From NCBI GenBank assembly GCA_003402735.1, contig QQNE01000013.1, positions 1-58,066 of the forward strand: a stretch of DNA of 58,066 nucleotides, given 5' to 3'. The notes under the pieces are model-generated. The model saw only the letters and a list, made by a program, of their open reading frames with translations, searched no databases and was not told where the DNA came from. Each line of letters starts with the position of its first letter. Position 1 is the stretch's first letter. Below, piece after piece: positions 27,529 to 38,974 of the stretch. Origin of the DNA: Verrucomicrobiota bacterium. GTDB lineage: Bacteria > Verrucomicrobiota > Verrucomicrobiia > Verrucomicrobiales > DEV007. The translations under genes were made by a program, and so were the position numbers.

Positions 27529-28122
27529 TCAGCGGATGGGGATGGCGCGGAAAACGGGAGCTTGACCGGTGGGCATGAGGATCACGCCCCGGCCCAAATC
27601 CGGTCCGGTCCAGGGATTGTTTCCGGCAAACGCGTCCGGGTGAGGTTGGTCAAAGCGGGAGCTGAACTCCCAGGAATCCAGGACTCGTTCCATTCTGAGG
27701 ATTGCCGAATCGATCCGGTTCAGGAGATTGAAGGCCTCGTCGAAACAGCGGCGTGAGCGCTTGCCATGGCTGCTGTAGAGGAGAGATTCGAGGTGGTGCA
27801 CTTCCCGGTGGAGGTTTGCGAGGGTTCGCTCGAAACAATGGCAATCCGTTTCTCCGTCCTCCGCCATCTCCTCGATCTCGTGGGCCAGATCCTCGATCCG
27901 TTCGGCGTCACGGAGCGCTTGGTAGAGGACAGAGGAACCGTCCAGTTGATCGTCCAGCTCGTCGTTGAGGTCGTCCGTGAGGTTTTGCAGCTCGCGCGAC
28001 ATTCGGATGAGGTTGTGGTGGCAGGAATCGGCAAGGGCCTCTCCCGGTCGGAGGGCGTGACCGAGAACAAACAGGGTGACCAAGGTGGTGGTGAACGGCA
28101 AAGAATGAAAAGAGGGAATCAT
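27529..28122 (-). CDS. Secreted helical protein of unknown function
   Basis: 197 residues with a signal peptide (LVTLFVLGHALRPGEALA). The mature part is almost all helix, with acidic heptads (LTDDLNDELDDQLDG, RIEDLAHEIEEMAED) and a His- and Cys-containing stretch (ETDCHCFERTLANLHREVHHLESLL). A Pro/Gly tail follows. No family was recognised. It may bind metal or a partner through the H/C-containing helix. It is divergent from the ceramidase-like gene at 28262. Confidence 0.7.
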   Translation of the reverse strand: MIPSFHSLPFTTTLVTLFVLGHALRPGEALADSCHHNLIRMSRELQNLTDDLNDELDDQLDGSSVLYQALRDAERIEDLAHEIEEMAEDGETDCHCFERTLANLHREVHHLESLLYSSHGKRSRRCFDEAFNLLNRIDSAILRMERVLDSWEFSSRFDQPHPDAFAGNNPWTGPDLGRGVILMPTGQAPVFRAIPIR

Positions 28123-28261
28123 GGCGTTGGCGTTGCAGACGAGCGGGAGTCTGTCATTTGCACCAAAAGTTCAGGCTTCGGGCGGTTTGGGTGTTTTTTT
28201 CCGGTCGGCCGCCAAGATCAAGTCCTTGCCCGGGTGCATCGGTTCCCCTAGCTTCCTAGGC

Positions 28262-29779
28262 ATGAGCCATTCTCTCTGGATCATTTGGGTCCCGATCGTT
28301 GTGAGTTGGGCCGTCTCTTCTCGTTGTCAGGCTGCGGAGACCCCACTTCGCGGCGGGGTGGCCAAGATCGATATCACCGATCATGCCGCTGGACCGGTCA
28401 ATGACCCCTGTTTTGCCAAGGCCCTGGTCTTGGAACGGGATGGGCTTCGCGTCGCCCTGGTCTCGGTGGACGCGGTCTCGATCGGGGAGATCGGCCGGAT
28501 CGGAAACGATTTCTTGGGCAAGGTGCGGGAGGCCTTGCGGGAGAATCCGGGAATCGCGCCGGAGGCGGTGCTGGTGAACGCCAGCCATTGCCACGGCACG
28601 GTGCGCGCCGATACCGCAGAGTTGGTGATCCAGGCGGTTCGGCAAGCGGCTGCCGATTTGGAACCGGTCCGGGCAGGTGCCGGGGCGGGCTCCGAGAACC
28701 GGGTCAGTGAGAACCGGCGCCTCAAGCTGAAGGATGGGACGGAGGCGGACATGAGGCGGGCCTATGCGATGCCGCCGGACCGGGAGATCGCCGCCGTGGG
28801 ACCGATCGATCCGCAGATTGGTCTGTTGCGGCTGGATCGTGTGGCGGACGGGCGGGCCTTGGCTCTGCTCTACAATTTCGCTTGTCATCCGATCATGAAT
28901 CCCCCGGGGAAGGGGAGTTCCGCCGATTACCCCGCCTACGCCTCCCGTTTGATTGAGGAGGCGCTCGGGCCAGGAACGGTGGCTTTTTTCGTGCAGGGCT
29001 GTGGAGGGGACATCAACCCGGTTCGTTACAAAGAGGTCAATGCGCCGCCCGACGCCGAGCCGCTGGGGAACCTGCTCGGCCTGAGTGTTTTGCGTGCGGC
29101 GAAGGGGATCGAGACCAAGGCAAATGCGGAATTGCGGATCCGTCGGGAGGTGATCGATCTCCCCCGGGCTCGGGATTTCGAGGCCCGCATCGCGGCCATC
29201 GAAACGAAACGGGCCGGTTTGGTGACCTCCTTGCAGCCGACCAACATCAATTTCAAGTCGTTCCTTCCGCTGTGGATTCAGGAGAAGATTTCGCCGGAAT
29301 ATCCGTCGCACCACGCGCAGAGCTACCTGCATGACCGGAGCGTGGAGCGCCAGGCCCTGAGCCAACTCGATTCAGATCGCCGGGTCAATGTGGAGCGCTA
29401 CCTGAAAAACATCGAGGTCATGGAAGAGTTGACCCGGCTCAACACCAACTTGGCCCTGCTGCGCCGTCATCTGGAGCAGACCCGAGCGGCCGGGGGCGGG
29501 ACCCTTCCCGCGGAGATCACCGGGTTGCGGATCGGCAATTTCCGGCTGGTGACCTTCCCCGGTGAAGCCACGGTCCAAGTCGGCTTGAACATCAAAAAGG
29601 CGACCGGTCTCCCGCATGCCTTCGTGGCCGCCTATACCAACGGCTACATCTACTATGCGCCCACCGCTGAGCAGCGTCGCAATGCCGGGTATGCCCAGGA
29701 AGACTGCGACACCCTGGTGGCCCCCGAGTGGCAGCCGCTCTACGAGGCCAAGGCGGTGGAGATTCTGCGCGGACTCTGA
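28262..29779 (+). CDS. Secreted neutral/alkaline non-lysosomal ceramidase-like protein
   Basis: 505 residues from ATG 28262, with a signal peptide (WIIWVPIVVSWAVSSRC). The family pattern is clear: RGGVAKIDITDHAAGP at the mature N-terminus, NASHCHGT as the His-rich metal motif, NFACHPI and FFVQGCGGDINP further on, and TNGYIYYAPT near the end. Genuine ceramidases of this family are about 650 residues or more with a C-terminal Ig-like domain. This shorter form is common in PVC bacteria and may act on other N-acyl or ester substrates. Confidence 0.85.
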   Translation: MSHSLWIIWVPIVVSWAVSSRCQAAETPLRGGVAKIDITDHAAGPVNDPCFAKALVLERDGLRVALVSVDAVSIGEIGRIGNDFLGKVREALRENPGIAPEAVLVNASHCHGTVRADTAELVIQAVRQAAADLEPVRAGAGAGSENRVSENRRLKLKDGTEADMRRAYAMPPDREIAAVGPIDPQIGLLRLDRVADGRALALLYNFACHPIMNPPGKGSSADYPAYASRLIEEALGPGTVAFFVQGCGGDINPVRYKEVNAPPDAEPLGNLLGLSVLRAAKGIETKANAELRIRREVIDLPRARDFEARIAAIETKRAGLVTSLQPTNINFKSFLPLWIQEKISPEYPSHHAQSYLHDRSVERQALSQLDSDRRVNVERYLKNIEVMEELTRLNTNLALLRRHLEQTRAAGGGTLPAEITGLRIGNFRLVTFPGEATVQVGLNIKKATGLPHAFVAAYTNGYIYYAPTAEQRRNAGYAQEDCDTLVAPEWQPLYEAKAVEILRGL

Positions 29780-29791
29780 ACCCGAATCAAA

Positions 29792-31069
29792 TCACGAACG
29801 CTGGTCGATCGGCGTGACCTTCAATTCGTGTGGACCGGTGTAGAGGGTGAGCGGCCGGTAGAGACGGTTGTCGTCGAGCTGCTCAAGAACCTGGGCGGTC
29901 CAGCCTGCGGCACGGGAGATCGCAAAGATCGGCGTGAAGAGATCGGTCGGGATGCCCAGCGAGTGATAGACTGTCGCGGAATAGAAATCGACGTTCGCCT
30001 CGAGTTTTTTCCGGGTGCGCATGATTTCGGCGATGCGTTCGGACATCTGGATCCACTTGGGTTCACCCAGTTCCTCGGTGAGCTTGATGGCCATGCGGCG
30101 CAGGTGAGGGGCGCGGGGATCGAGCACCTTGTAGACGCGGTGACCGATGCCCATGATTTTCTCCTTCTTGGCGAGCCTCTCCTCGACCCAGGCATCGACC
30201 CGGTCGGGCGAGCCGATCTCTTCGAGCATGTGGATGACCCCTTCGTTGGCGCCGCCGTGGAGGGGGCCCTTGAGGGTGCCGATGGCCGAGGTGATCGCGG
30301 AATAGATATCGCTGAGGGTGGCGACCGTGACCCGGGCGCTGAAGGTGGAGGCATTCATGCCATGCTCGGCGTGAATGATGTAGGCGATGTCGAGGGTTTC
30401 GGTGGCCTTCTCGGAAGGTTCTTCTCCGGTGATGAGGTAGAGAAAGTGCGCGGCCTCGGAGAGGTCAAGACGCACCGGCGGGAGGGAGAGTCCCTGGCGG
30501 GCCCGGTGGAAATAGCCGATGATCAGGGGGATTTTGGCGATGATGGCCAGGGAACGATCCTCGTTGAGGCTGCGATCCGTGTCATTTCCCAAATCGTCGT
30601 AGAGGCCCAGCATGGAGACGCCGGTGCGCAGAACATCCATGGGATTCGCCGTCTTCGGGGCGGCCGTGAGGAAATCGATGATGCCCTGGGGCAGGGAACG
30701 GCGGGCACGGAGCTTGGCTTCGACCCCCTCCAATTCGGTTCTGTTGGGCAGTTTGTGCTTGTGAAGAAGATAGATGATCTCTTCAAAACTGACGTGGGAT
30801 TCAACCAGTTCATCGATGTTGTATCCCAGGTAGTATAGCTTCCCTTCATCGCCCTGGACATCGCTGAGCTTGGATTCGTTGGCGTAAACCCCTTCCAAAC
30901 CGCGATGCACCACGGGCGCTTTGGGGGCGGCCGGGGCGGGTTCGGGGGCTGACGTGGTCACCGGAGCGGCGGGGACCGCCGGTGCCGGATGAGATTCAGG
31001 AGAGTGATCGTGCCCGCAACAAGAAGAGTGCTGGTCGCCGCCGCCGAAGAGTTTTTTGAGGAAGCTCAT
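29792..31069 (-). CDS. gltA: Citrate synthase with a Cys/His-rich N-terminal extension
   Basis: 425 residues; condenses acetyl-CoA with oxaloacetate. The core (from about residue 54) has the catalytic His236 (HAEHGMNAS), His271 (LHGGANEGV), His310 (GIGHRVYK) and Asp361 ([10 protein letters not shown]). The first ~53 residues are unusual: an amphipathic start ([11 protein letters not shown]), a cluster of H14, C17, C18, H20, H22 and H27, and then an Ala/Pro linker. A metal-binding or tethering role is possible. Its ATG overlaps the sucD stop by 4 bases, so it is the last gene of a sucC-sucD-gltA unit. Confidence 0.95.
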   Translation of the reverse strand: MSFLKKLFGGGDQHSSCCGHDHSPESHPAPAVPAAPVTTSAPEPAPAAPKAPVVHRGLEGVYANESKLSDVQGDEGKLYYLGYNIDELVESHVSFEEIIYLLHKHKLPNRTELEGVEAKLRARRSLPQGIIDFLTAAPKTANPMDVLRTGVSMLGLYDDLGNDTDRSLNEDRSLAIIAKIPLIIGYFHRARQGLSLPPVRLDLSEAAHFLYLITGEEPSEKATETLDIAYIIHAEHGMNASTFSARVTVATLSDIYSAITSAIGTLKGPLHGGANEGVIHMLEEIGSPDRVDAWVEERLAKKEKIMGIGHRVYKVLDPRAPHLRRMAIKLTEELGEPKWIQMSERIAEIMRTRKKLEANVDFYSATVYHSLGIPTDLFTPIFAISRAAGWTAQVLEQLDDNRLYRPLTLYTGPHELKVTPIDQRS

Positions 31070-31965
31070 TTGTTCATTGCTTTGACAAGTGTCGCGCCAA
31101 TTTCCGCCGGGGTCTCAGCAACCAGGATGCCAGCTTCCCGCAAAGCTTCTTTTTTGGCCGCTGCGGTTCCTTGCCCGCCGGAAATGATCGCACCCGCATG
31201 ACCCATGCGACGTCCCGGAGGAGCCGTCGCCCCGGCAATGAAGCCCGCGATCGGCTTTTTGCAATGGTCCTTGGCCCAAGCGGCGGCCTCCTCCTCGCGG
31301 GTGCCACCAATCTCGCCGATCATGATGATGGCCTCGGTTTCCGGGTCTTCGTTGAAGAGCTTGAGGACATCGAGGTGCGAGGTTCCGTTGATTGGATCCC
31401 CGCCGATGCCGACGCAGGTGCTCTGGCCCATCCCCAGGTTGGTGATTTGCCATACCGCCTCGTAAGTCAGCGTGCCTGAGCGGGAAACGATGCCAACTCC
31501 ACCGCGGCGATGGATGTAACCGGGGGCGATCCCGATCCGGCAGCCACCGTGCGAGTTTTCCCCGCGCCCGGGGGTCACTAGGCCGGGGCAGTTCGGTCCG
31601 ATGAGGCGGCAATTTGGATAGTCATTGAGAGCCGCTTTCACCCGCATCATGTCGACTACGGGGATGCCCTCGGTGATGCAGACAACCAGCTCGCAACCGG
31701 CGTCTGCCGCCTCGAGGATGGCGTCACCCGCAAATGGCGGGGGCACAAAGATCGTGGAAACCGTGGCGCCGGTCTCGCGGACGGCTTGGCTCACCGTGTC
31801 GAAGATCGGGACGCGCCCTTCGAAGAGTTGCCCGCCCTTGCCCGGAGTGACTCCGGCGGTCACCTGGGTGCCGTAATCAAGGCTGAGTTTGGCATGGCGG
31901 CCGCCATAGCTGCCGGTGATTCCCTGGATGAGGACTTTGGTGTTTTCGTCGACAAGAATGGCCAT
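31066..31965 (-). CDS. sucD: Succinate-CoA ligase, alpha subunit
   Basis: 299 residues; pairs with SucC to convert succinyl-CoA to succinate with nucleotide formation. The CoA-binding Rossmann domain starts at [22 protein letters not shown], and the phospho-His is in the [10 protein letters not shown] motif near residue 250. [11 protein letters not shown] and [10 protein letters not shown] are typical. It lies 36 bases downstream of sucC. Confidence 0.97.
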   Translation of the reverse strand: MAILVDENTKVLIQGITGSYGGRHAKLSLDYGTQVTAGVTPGKGGQLFEGRVPIFDTVSQAVRETGATVSTIFVPPPFAGDAILEAADAGCELVVCITEGIPVVDMMRVKAALNDYPNCRLIGPNCPGLVTPGRGENSHGGCRIGIAPGYIHRRGGVGIVSRSGTLTYEAVWQITNLGMGQSTCVGIGGDPINGTSHLDVLKLFNEDPETEAIIMIGEIGGTREEEAAAWAKDHCKKPIAGFIAGATAPPGRRMGHAGAIISGGQGTAAAKKEALREAGILVAETPAEIGATLVKAMNK

Positions 31966-32001
31966 GGTGGTCGGCAGTCAGCGGTTCGCAGTGGGTTGAG
32001 A

Positions 32002-33183
<1,182 letters not shown>

Positions 33184-33383
33184 CGTCGCAAGGGGGCTGG
33201 CGGGCGCGGCCAAAATAATGGATCGGCTCCGCCCGTCAAGGCGTGATTCCTGACGGCTCGCCCCACTTGAACTGCAAGGACGCAAAACCGTTCCGATCGG
33301 ATCGCCTCGCGCCGTCCCGTCGGCCAAATGTTCAACCTGCTTGATTGTGGTTGCCGAACCGGCGGGCGGGTTCGGCGACCCCG
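33184..33383. other. Upstream region of sucC
   Basis: Together with the small gene at 33384-33542, this makes up most of a 431-bp gap between sucC and the channel gene. No other reading frame or RNA gene is evident. It should contain the sucC promoter, but no clear -35/-10 pair could be read. Confidence 0.3.
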
Positions 33384-33542
33384 TCACGGCTTGGGCTTGG
33401 GCTGGGGCGGCGAGACCTCGATGAAATCGTTCCGGTTCGGTTTCAAGCCGGGGGCGAGAGCCCAGGAAGAGGGGACGATTCCCACCAGCGAAAGCAGGAT
33501 GGTGATGGAGGCGACCACGGTGGGCCGGGATGCTGGTTGCAT
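33384..33542 (-). CDS. Tiny predicted secreted peptide
   Basis: A 52-codon frame from ATG 33542 to TGA (complement of 33384-33386). The translation starts [20 protein letters not shown], continues [12 protein letters not shown] and ends in a Pro/Lys repeat (SPPQPKPKP). The first 30 residues look like a signal peptide with cleavage after S-W-A-L-A. A TATAAG box lies upstream on the same strand in AT-rich sequence. The basis is composition only; no homologue was recognised. It is in the gap between two reverse-strand genes. Confidence 0.4.
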   Translation of the reverse strand: MQPASRPTVVASITILLSLVGIVPSSWALAPGLKPNRNDFIEVSPPQPKPKP

Positions 33543-33614
33543 GGCAATGAAGCATGCTTCTGCAACTTATAAAGAAAACCGAAATAAAAGCTAATCCTGA
33601 TCTACGGGATATCC

Positions 33615-34358
33615 TCAAGACTTCGTTCGTCGTCTGCGGGCGGGTTTGGTGGTTTCGCGGGCGGCTTCCCGTTCCTCGTCCCGGGCTTTGGTCAGGGCGG
33701 TGGCGATGAGACCGGTGGGAACGGCGACGATTCCGAGTCCGAAGACGAGGACCACGAAGGTGAAAAGTCTGCCTCCCGGAGTGACCGGGTAGGCGTCGCC
33801 ATAGCCGACGGTGGTGAAGGTGGTGGTGGCCCACCAGAGGCTGTGGAAGACGGAGGAGAAGACTTCCGGTTGGGCCTCGTGCTCAAAGTGGTAGATTCCG
33901 ACCGCGGCGAGATAGAGAAAGGCCAGGGAAATCGCGCCGAAAACCGCCAGTTCGTCGCGTGCGATTTCGAAGGCTCTCTCGAAGCGGCGGATGACGGGGC
34001 CGTAGCGCACCAGCTTGAGGAGGCGGACGAGTCGGAGCAACCGGACGATGCGCAGGGAGCGCAGATCGACGTTTAGGGTGAGGAGGGATGGGAGGATGGA
34101 GACGAGATCGATGATCCCGAAAAAGGAGAGCGGGTAGCTGAGCCTGGGGCGGGACCAGAAAATGCGCAGGGCATACTCGGAGACGAAGACGAGGGCGGAG
34201 AAGATCTCGAAACCGTTGAGGATCTGGATGGTTCGGGCGTTGAGATCGGGAAGGGTCTCGAGGGCGAAGGCGGCGAGATTCAGGAGGATCAGGGCCTGAA
34301 TCGCGGCCTCCCAGGGCCCGAAAAACGGGCGGCCTTTCTCATCCCGTTCGATCGCCAT
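33615..34358 (-). CDS. Voltage-gated-type potassium channel
   Basis: 247 residues with six membrane segments. The S4 voltage sensor is a regular basic repeat (R100, R103, R106, R109, R112, K115, R118). The pore loop carries the K+ selectivity filter T183-V-G-Y-G-D188. The N-terminus is short and the C-terminal tail is basic ([11 protein letters not shown]). It resembles bacterial Kv-like (VIC family) channels such as KvAP. Its start lies 7 bases after the HtrA stop, so both are likely co-transcribed. Confidence 0.92.
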   Translation of the reverse strand: MAIERDEKGRPFFGPWEAAIQALILLNLAAFALETLPDLNARTIQILNGFEIFSALVFVSEYALRIFWSRPRLSYPLSFFGIIDLVSILPSLLTLNVDLRSLRIVRLLRLVRLLKLVRYGPVIRRFERAFEIARDELAVFGAISLAFLYLAAVGIYHFEHEAQPEVFSSVFHSLWWATTTFTTVGYGDAYPVTPGGRLFTFVVLVFGLGIVAVPTGLIATALTKARDEEREAARETTKPARRRRTKS

Positions 34359-34365
34359 GAACGGA

Positions 34366-35517
34366 TCACTTCGAGGCGGACAACGTGATGGGCACGGTGA
34401 CCTCCTTGCCGCGGCGGATCACGGTGACTTTGACGGTGTCGCCGATGGCCTTGCGATCGAGCGTGGTGAAGAGGTCGTTGGAATCCGCGATTTCCTTGTT
34501 GTCCACCCGGATGATGATGTCGCCCAGATTGACGCGGCCGCGGATGTCGCGGGTGGTGGATTGCAGGCCGGCTTTTTCCGCGCCACTGCCTGGTTGCACG
34601 TTGATGACCAGGGCTCCCTCGCCTCCGATGCGCCGGAGAATGGCGTCATCGGCGAGCGTGACGCCGAGCACGGGACGGATGACGCGGCCGAACTCGATGA
34701 GTTGGGGGACGACGCGGTTGACTTCATCGGCCGGGACGGCGAAGCCGACGCCTGCGTAGGCTCCCGAGGGGCTGTAGATGGCGGTGTTGACGCCGATCAG
34801 ACGTCCGGAGCTGTCGAGCAACGGGCCGCCGGAGTTTCCGGGATTGATGGCGGCATCGGTCTGAATCACGCCCTGGATGGTGCGGCCGGAGACGCTTTCG
34901 ATTTCGCGTCCGAGACCGCTGATGACTCCGGTGGTGAGGGTTTGGTCGAGGCCGAAAGGGTTGCCGATGGCCAGGACGCGCTGGCCGACGCGGAGATCGG
35001 TGGAAGTGCCGAGCTTGAGGGGGCGGAGCTTCTCGGCCGGGGCCTTGATCTTGAGAACGGCGACGTCCTTGTCGGGCTCATGGCCGATGACCTCGGCGGG
35101 CCAGGACGATTGATCGTTGAGAATGACTTCGAGGGAGAAACGGTCGTCTTCGACCTGTTGTTGGACGACGTGAAAGTTGGTGACGACGTGACCTTTCTGA
35201 TCCCAGACAAACCCGGTGCCGGAGCCCGCCGGGATGCGAGTTACGTTCATGGAAAACATGTCGCGGCGCACCGTCGCGGTGCTTTGAATGTGAACGACGG
35301 ACGGGGAACTGGTCTCGAAAATGCTGATGGTGTTCAGCTCGTCGGAAGAGAGGCCGGTGGGGAGGCTGGGTGGGGAGACCTTGGTGGGCTCGGCCTCGGC
35401 GCGCGGCGTGGCCGGTGAGGCGGGGCTTTGTGCCTGGAGGAGCGCCGGGTGGGCGGCCCACGCGAGGAGGGCACTGCTCAGAAGAGTTTGGGACCAGGAA
35501 CTTTGAAGGGGATTCAT
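34366..35517 (-). CDS. HtrA/DegP-family serine protease with a PDZ domain
   Basis: 383 residues from ATG 35517 with a signal peptide. The trypsin-like domain has the full triad His116 (TNFHVV), Asp151 (KDVAVLKI) and Ser229 (NPGNSGGP). One PDZ domain follows (about 285-380; RVNLGDIIIRVDNKEI). Family members degrade or refold damaged envelope proteins; one PDZ and this length fit the DegS/HhoA-like group. It is divergent from the DUF4175 operon and upstream of the K+ channel. Confidence 0.93.
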   Translation of the reverse strand: MNPLQSSWSQTLLSSALLAWAAHPALLQAQSPASPATPRAEAEPTKVSPPSLPTGLSSDELNTISIFETSSPSVVHIQSTATVRRDMFSMNVTRIPAGSGTGFVWDQKGHVVTNFHVVQQQVEDDRFSLEVILNDQSSWPAEVIGHEPDKDVAVLKIKAPAEKLRPLKLGTSTDLRVGQRVLAIGNPFGLDQTLTTGVISGLGREIESVSGRTIQGVIQTDAAINPGNSGGPLLDSSGRLIGVNTAIYSPSGAYAGVGFAVPADEVNRVVPQLIEFGRVIRPVLGVTLADDAILRRIGGEGALVINVQPGSGAEKAGLQSTTRDIRGRVNLGDIIIRVDNKEIADSNDLFTTLDRKAIGDTVKVTVIRRGKEVTVPITLSASK

Positions 35518-35665
35518 GCTGACGCAAACGTATCCGGTGAGGTGAGGGGTTCTCAACTGGAAAGTCCACGATGCTTTCTACCGGTTTTGAGGCGGGGTCG
35601 GGCCAAATCGGGAACTTGCGCTGGCCATTTGCCGCAAACCTCTTTATCTTGAGACTTCAGCCGTC

Positions 35666-38600
35666 ATGGCCTCAGAGACCAACCAACCGGGTGCAGGGTT
35701 GCCCCAGATCGAATTGCCGGCCGGTTTGCGGCGCCGGTTGGAGGTGTTTCGCCAGCAGACTTGGCACCTGAAGCTGTTTGAAATCCTGCTGGCGGGCTGT
35801 CTGGGACTGCTGGTTTCTTATCTGGTGGTGTTTGGGATCGACCGGTTCACGGAGACGAGCGCCGAGGTGAGGTCGCTGATTTTTCTCGGCGGGTTCGCCA
35901 TTTTTGGGATGGGTTTGCCGCTCACGTGGGAGCGGTGGTCGTGGAGAATGCGTGGGTTGGAGGCGGCGGCGCGTTTGATCCGCCGCAAGATGCCGCGTTT
36001 TGGGGATCAGTTGCTGGGCACCGTGCAGTTGGCCGGGCATGGCAGCGGTTCGCCAGCGCTGATCCGGGCGGCGATGGAGCAAGCGGACCGCAAGGCCGCA
36101 GAGACCGATCTCCGGGAGGCGTTGCCGGCCACGCGCCGGATGTTGTGGGCCGGGCTTCTGGTTGGGGGCGCGCTGTTGCTGGTCACGCTGTTCCTGATTT
36201 CCCGGGAAGCCAGCCGCAATGCCCTGGCGAGATGGGCCACTCCGTGGGCTCCGGTGGATCGTTACACGTTCGCGGACGTGGCTTCGGTCCCAGACCGGAT
36301 CATTGTGCCGTATGGAGAGCCGTTTCAGTTTGAGGTCGGTCTTGCGGAAACATCGCGGTGGCGTCCGCTCTGGGGCAAGGCTGCGGTGGAGGGGAGGGAG
36401 GGTCGAGATGCCTCGGTGATCCGGGCGCAGCGCAGCGCCGAGGGCGTCTACCTGTTCTCCTTGCCGGGTCGGAAGGAGGAGGGGATTTTCCGGGTGTCGG
36501 TCGGGGACGACAGGGTCCGGAGCACGGTGATCCCGGCAGCGCGTCCCGAGTTGGCCGGGATGAAAGCCTTCGTGCAGTTGCCGGATTACCTCCGGTATTC
36601 GCATCCCTTGGAGATCGAGGCCCAGGACGGAACGGTCGCGGCGGTGGAGGGGAGCGTGGTTCGGGTGGAAATGCGCACGAGTCGTCCGATCGTTTCCGCG
36701 GAGCTGGACGGGGCACCGATCGGGTGGGAAGGAGCCACCTTGCGCGCCGGGCCGTGGAATCTTTCCGGGACCGAGGAGCACAGGGTGACGTGGCGGGATG
36801 AATTGGGTTTGTCTCCGCGGGAGGCGTTGCGGTTCCAGTTGCTGAGCCGCGAAGATGCCGCGCCAAAAATCGTGGCAAAGTTGGAGGGACCGGAGCGGAC
36901 CATTCTCTCGACCGAGGTGGTGGCTCTCGAAGTGGAGGCATCCGATGATTACGGCGTTCGCGAGATCGGGTTGCGATGGGAAGGGGACAAGGTGGGATCC
37001 AAGGTGGCCGCTGCGGGCGGGCCCGAGGAGACTTCGGTCGGTGTCCGGGCCACGTTCTGCCCGGAGCGGGAGCGGGTGGAGCCGCAGACCATCCGGTTGA
37101 TGGCCTATGTGACCGACTACCGGCCGGGCCGATCCCTGGTGTATTCGAAACCCTTCACGCTGCGGATTCTGAGCGCCGACGAGCACTTGCGCTGGCTCAC
37201 CGATGAGATGGCCGCTTGGCTGCGCCGCGCGGAAGAGGTGCATGACCGGGAAAAACAATTGCACGTGGAGAATCGTTCTCTGCGAGCGTTGAGTCCCGGG
37301 GAACTGGATCAGGAGGCGAACCGGGAACGGCTGCGGGAGCAGGCTCAAGCGGAGACCGCGAACGCGCGGAGGGTCGAGCAATTGGCCGCCTCGGGACGAA
37401 AACTGGCCGAGGAAGCGAGCCGCAACGATGGCTTTGAGGCGAAGCGGCTCGATTCCTTCGCCAAGGCCTTGGAGAAGCTGAGTGAAATCGCCAAGGAACG
37501 GATGCCCTCGGTTTCGGATCTGCTCAAGGAAGCGTCCGAAGTGGAGCCGGGCCAGGAGCAGCACAAGGCGTCGGGATCTCCACCGCCGACCGAGTCCAAG
37601 GGGGCGCAGCCGAAGTCCGGAGGGGAGCAGAAACCGAGCGAGGCGGCTTCGCCCGAGCAGAAAACACCACCGGCCGGGGCGGATGGGAAATCGTCCGAGG
37701 CTCCACCCACGCCTCCGGATCAGGATTTGAAGTCGCTCACTCAGCAGAAGCAAGCGGAGGCGTCGCCATCCCAACCATCGGCGCAGCCGGGAGCTCCATC
37801 CGGATTGCCGACCACCACGTTGCAGGGGGCCCCCGAGAGCAAGTCGCCGGAATCGCCGGCTCAGGAGAAGACGGGGAAAGCCGTGGTGGAGCAAACCGGT
37901 TTGCTGGCCGAGTTGGCGGCCATCAACGACGAGATGCGCGAGTTGTTGGGAGATTTGCAGACCAGCACCTTCGTGCGGAGGCTCAAGGCGGCGTCGCGCG
38001 AGCAGTTGGGGATCGCCGGGGATCTCACCAAAACGTTGGCGGTGGAGTTCGGGGTGGGTTTCTCCCAATTGAGTCAGGACGCGGTGGCCATCGCGAAGGC
38101 GGCGGCGGAACGCGAGGTCCGGCAGAGCGAGATCATGCACCAGATTCGCGGGGATCTAGAGGCGTTTTATCAGCGGCGTCAGATGCCGCCGTTCAAACGG
38201 TTGCTGGAACAGATGCAGGAGAGCGAGGTGGCCTCCAAGATCCGGGAAATCGCCGAATCTCTGGAGGCGAACCAGAATGGGCGTTCGGTGACGGAGGCGG
38301 AGTTCTGGGCGGACACGCTGGACCGTTGGGCGGAGGAACTCGTGGAGGCGGCGCAGTCCGGTGGCGGGCAACAGGGGCAATCCGGGGAGGCCGCGGGGTT
38401 GCCGCCCAAGCTGGTGCTCGAGGTGATGAAGATCCTGCGGGATGAGATCGATCTGCGGGACGAGACGCGGGAAGCGGAGAAGGCCAAGCCGGCCTTGACG
38501 GGAGAGGATTTCGCGGATCGCGCCAAAGGGCTTGAGGAGAAACAGAAGGGGCTTCGGGACCGGGCTTACTCGGTGGTGAAGACGATTGAGGACATGCCCG

Positions 38601-38974
38601 GTGGGGCCGAGACCTATCAACGGGAGGTGGAACTGCTTTCGGCCGTGTCCAAGATTCTGGGGGAAGCTCGCAACATTCTGGGGCGTCCCGACACCGGTCC
38701 GGAAGCGATCGCGGCGGAGACGGAGGCGATTGAACTTCTGTTGCAGGCGCGCCGGAGTCCGCCCCAGGGCGGAGGGGGTTCGCAAAATTCATCCCAATCT
38801 GCCGGGGCCGCCCAGCAGGGAATCAATGGCTTGGGGCCCGGGGCGGACGAACCCTCCGCGCCCCGGGGCCGGAGCGTGGATCAGTCGACCGGAAAGGGTG
38901 GACGGGAATTGCCGGAAGAGTTTCGGCGCGGGCTGGACCAATATTTCAACACCCTGGAGAAGGAATCCAAATGA
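35666..38974 (+). CDS. Large DUF4175-type membrane protein
   Basis: 1102 residues. Two or three membrane segments lie in the first 190 residues (LFEILLAGCLGLLVSYLVVFG, SLIFLGGFAIFGMGLPL, MLWAGLLVGGALLLVTLFLI). A beta-rich periplasmic part follows (for example PELAGMKAFVQLPDYLRYS). The rest is mostly coiled coil, split by a low-complexity Pro/Ser/Glu/Gln linker (about 620-730). DUF4175 proteins occur in Bat-like aerotolerance or vWA gene clusters of PVC bacteria and proteobacteria; here no MoxR, DUF58 or vWA gene is adjacent. The stop overlaps the next ATG (ATGA at 38971). Confidence 0.85.
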   Translation: MASETNQPGAGLPQIELPAGLRRRLEVFRQQTWHLKLFEILLAGCLGLLVSYLVVFGIDRFTETSAEVRSLIFLGGFAIFGMGLPLTWERWSWRMRGLEAAARLIRRKMPRFGDQLLGTVQLAGHGSGSPALIRAAMEQADRKAAETDLREALPATRRMLWAGLLVGGALLLVTLFLISREASRNALARWATPWAPVDRYTFADVASVPDRIIVPYGEPFQFEVGLAETSRWRPLWGKAAVEGREGRDASVIRAQRSAEGVYLFSLPGRKEEGIFRVSVGDDRVRSTVIPAARPELAGMKAFVQLPDYLRYSHPLEIEAQDGTVAAVEGSVVRVEMRTSRPIVSAELDGAPIGWEGATLRAGPWNLSGTEEHRVTWRDELGLSPREALRFQLLSREDAAPKIVAKLEGPERTILSTEVVALEVEASDDYGVREIGLRWEGDKVGSKVAAAGGPEETSVGVRATFCPERERVEPQTIRLMAYVTDYRPGRSLVYSKPFTLRILSADEHLRWLTDEMAAWLRRAEEVHDREKQLHVENRSLRALSPGELDQEANRERLREQAQAETANARRVEQLAASGRKLAEEASRNDGFEAKRLDSFAKALEKLSEIAKERMPSVSDLLKEASEVEPGQEQHKASGSPPPTESKGAQPKSGGEQKPSEAASPEQKTPPAGADGKSSEAPPTPPDQDLKSLTQQKQAEASPSQPSAQPGAPSGLPTTTLQGAPESKSPESPAQEKTGKAVVEQTGLLAELAAINDEMRELLGDLQTSTFVRRLKAASREQLGIAGDLTKTLAVEFGVGFSQLSQDAVAIAKAAAEREVRQSEIMHQIRGDLEAFYQRRQMPPFKRLLEQMQESEVASKIREIAESLEANQNGRSVTEAEFWADTLDRWAEELVEAAQSGGGQQGQSGEAAGLPPKLVLEVMKILRDEIDLRDETREAEKAKPALTGEDFADRAKGLEEKQKGLRDRAYSVVKTIEDMPGGAETYQREVELLSAVSKILGEARNILGRPDTGPEAIAAETEAIELLLQARRSPPQGGGGSQNSSQSAGAAQQGINGLGPGADEPSAPRGRSVDQSTGKGGRELPEEFRRGLDQYFNTLEKESK

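Noticed and set aside
35672..38140. 822-codon reverse frame over the DUF4175 gene
   Set aside because: Leu/Arg/Gly-rich shadow, with no motif, opposite a gene with clear membrane segments and operon overlaps.
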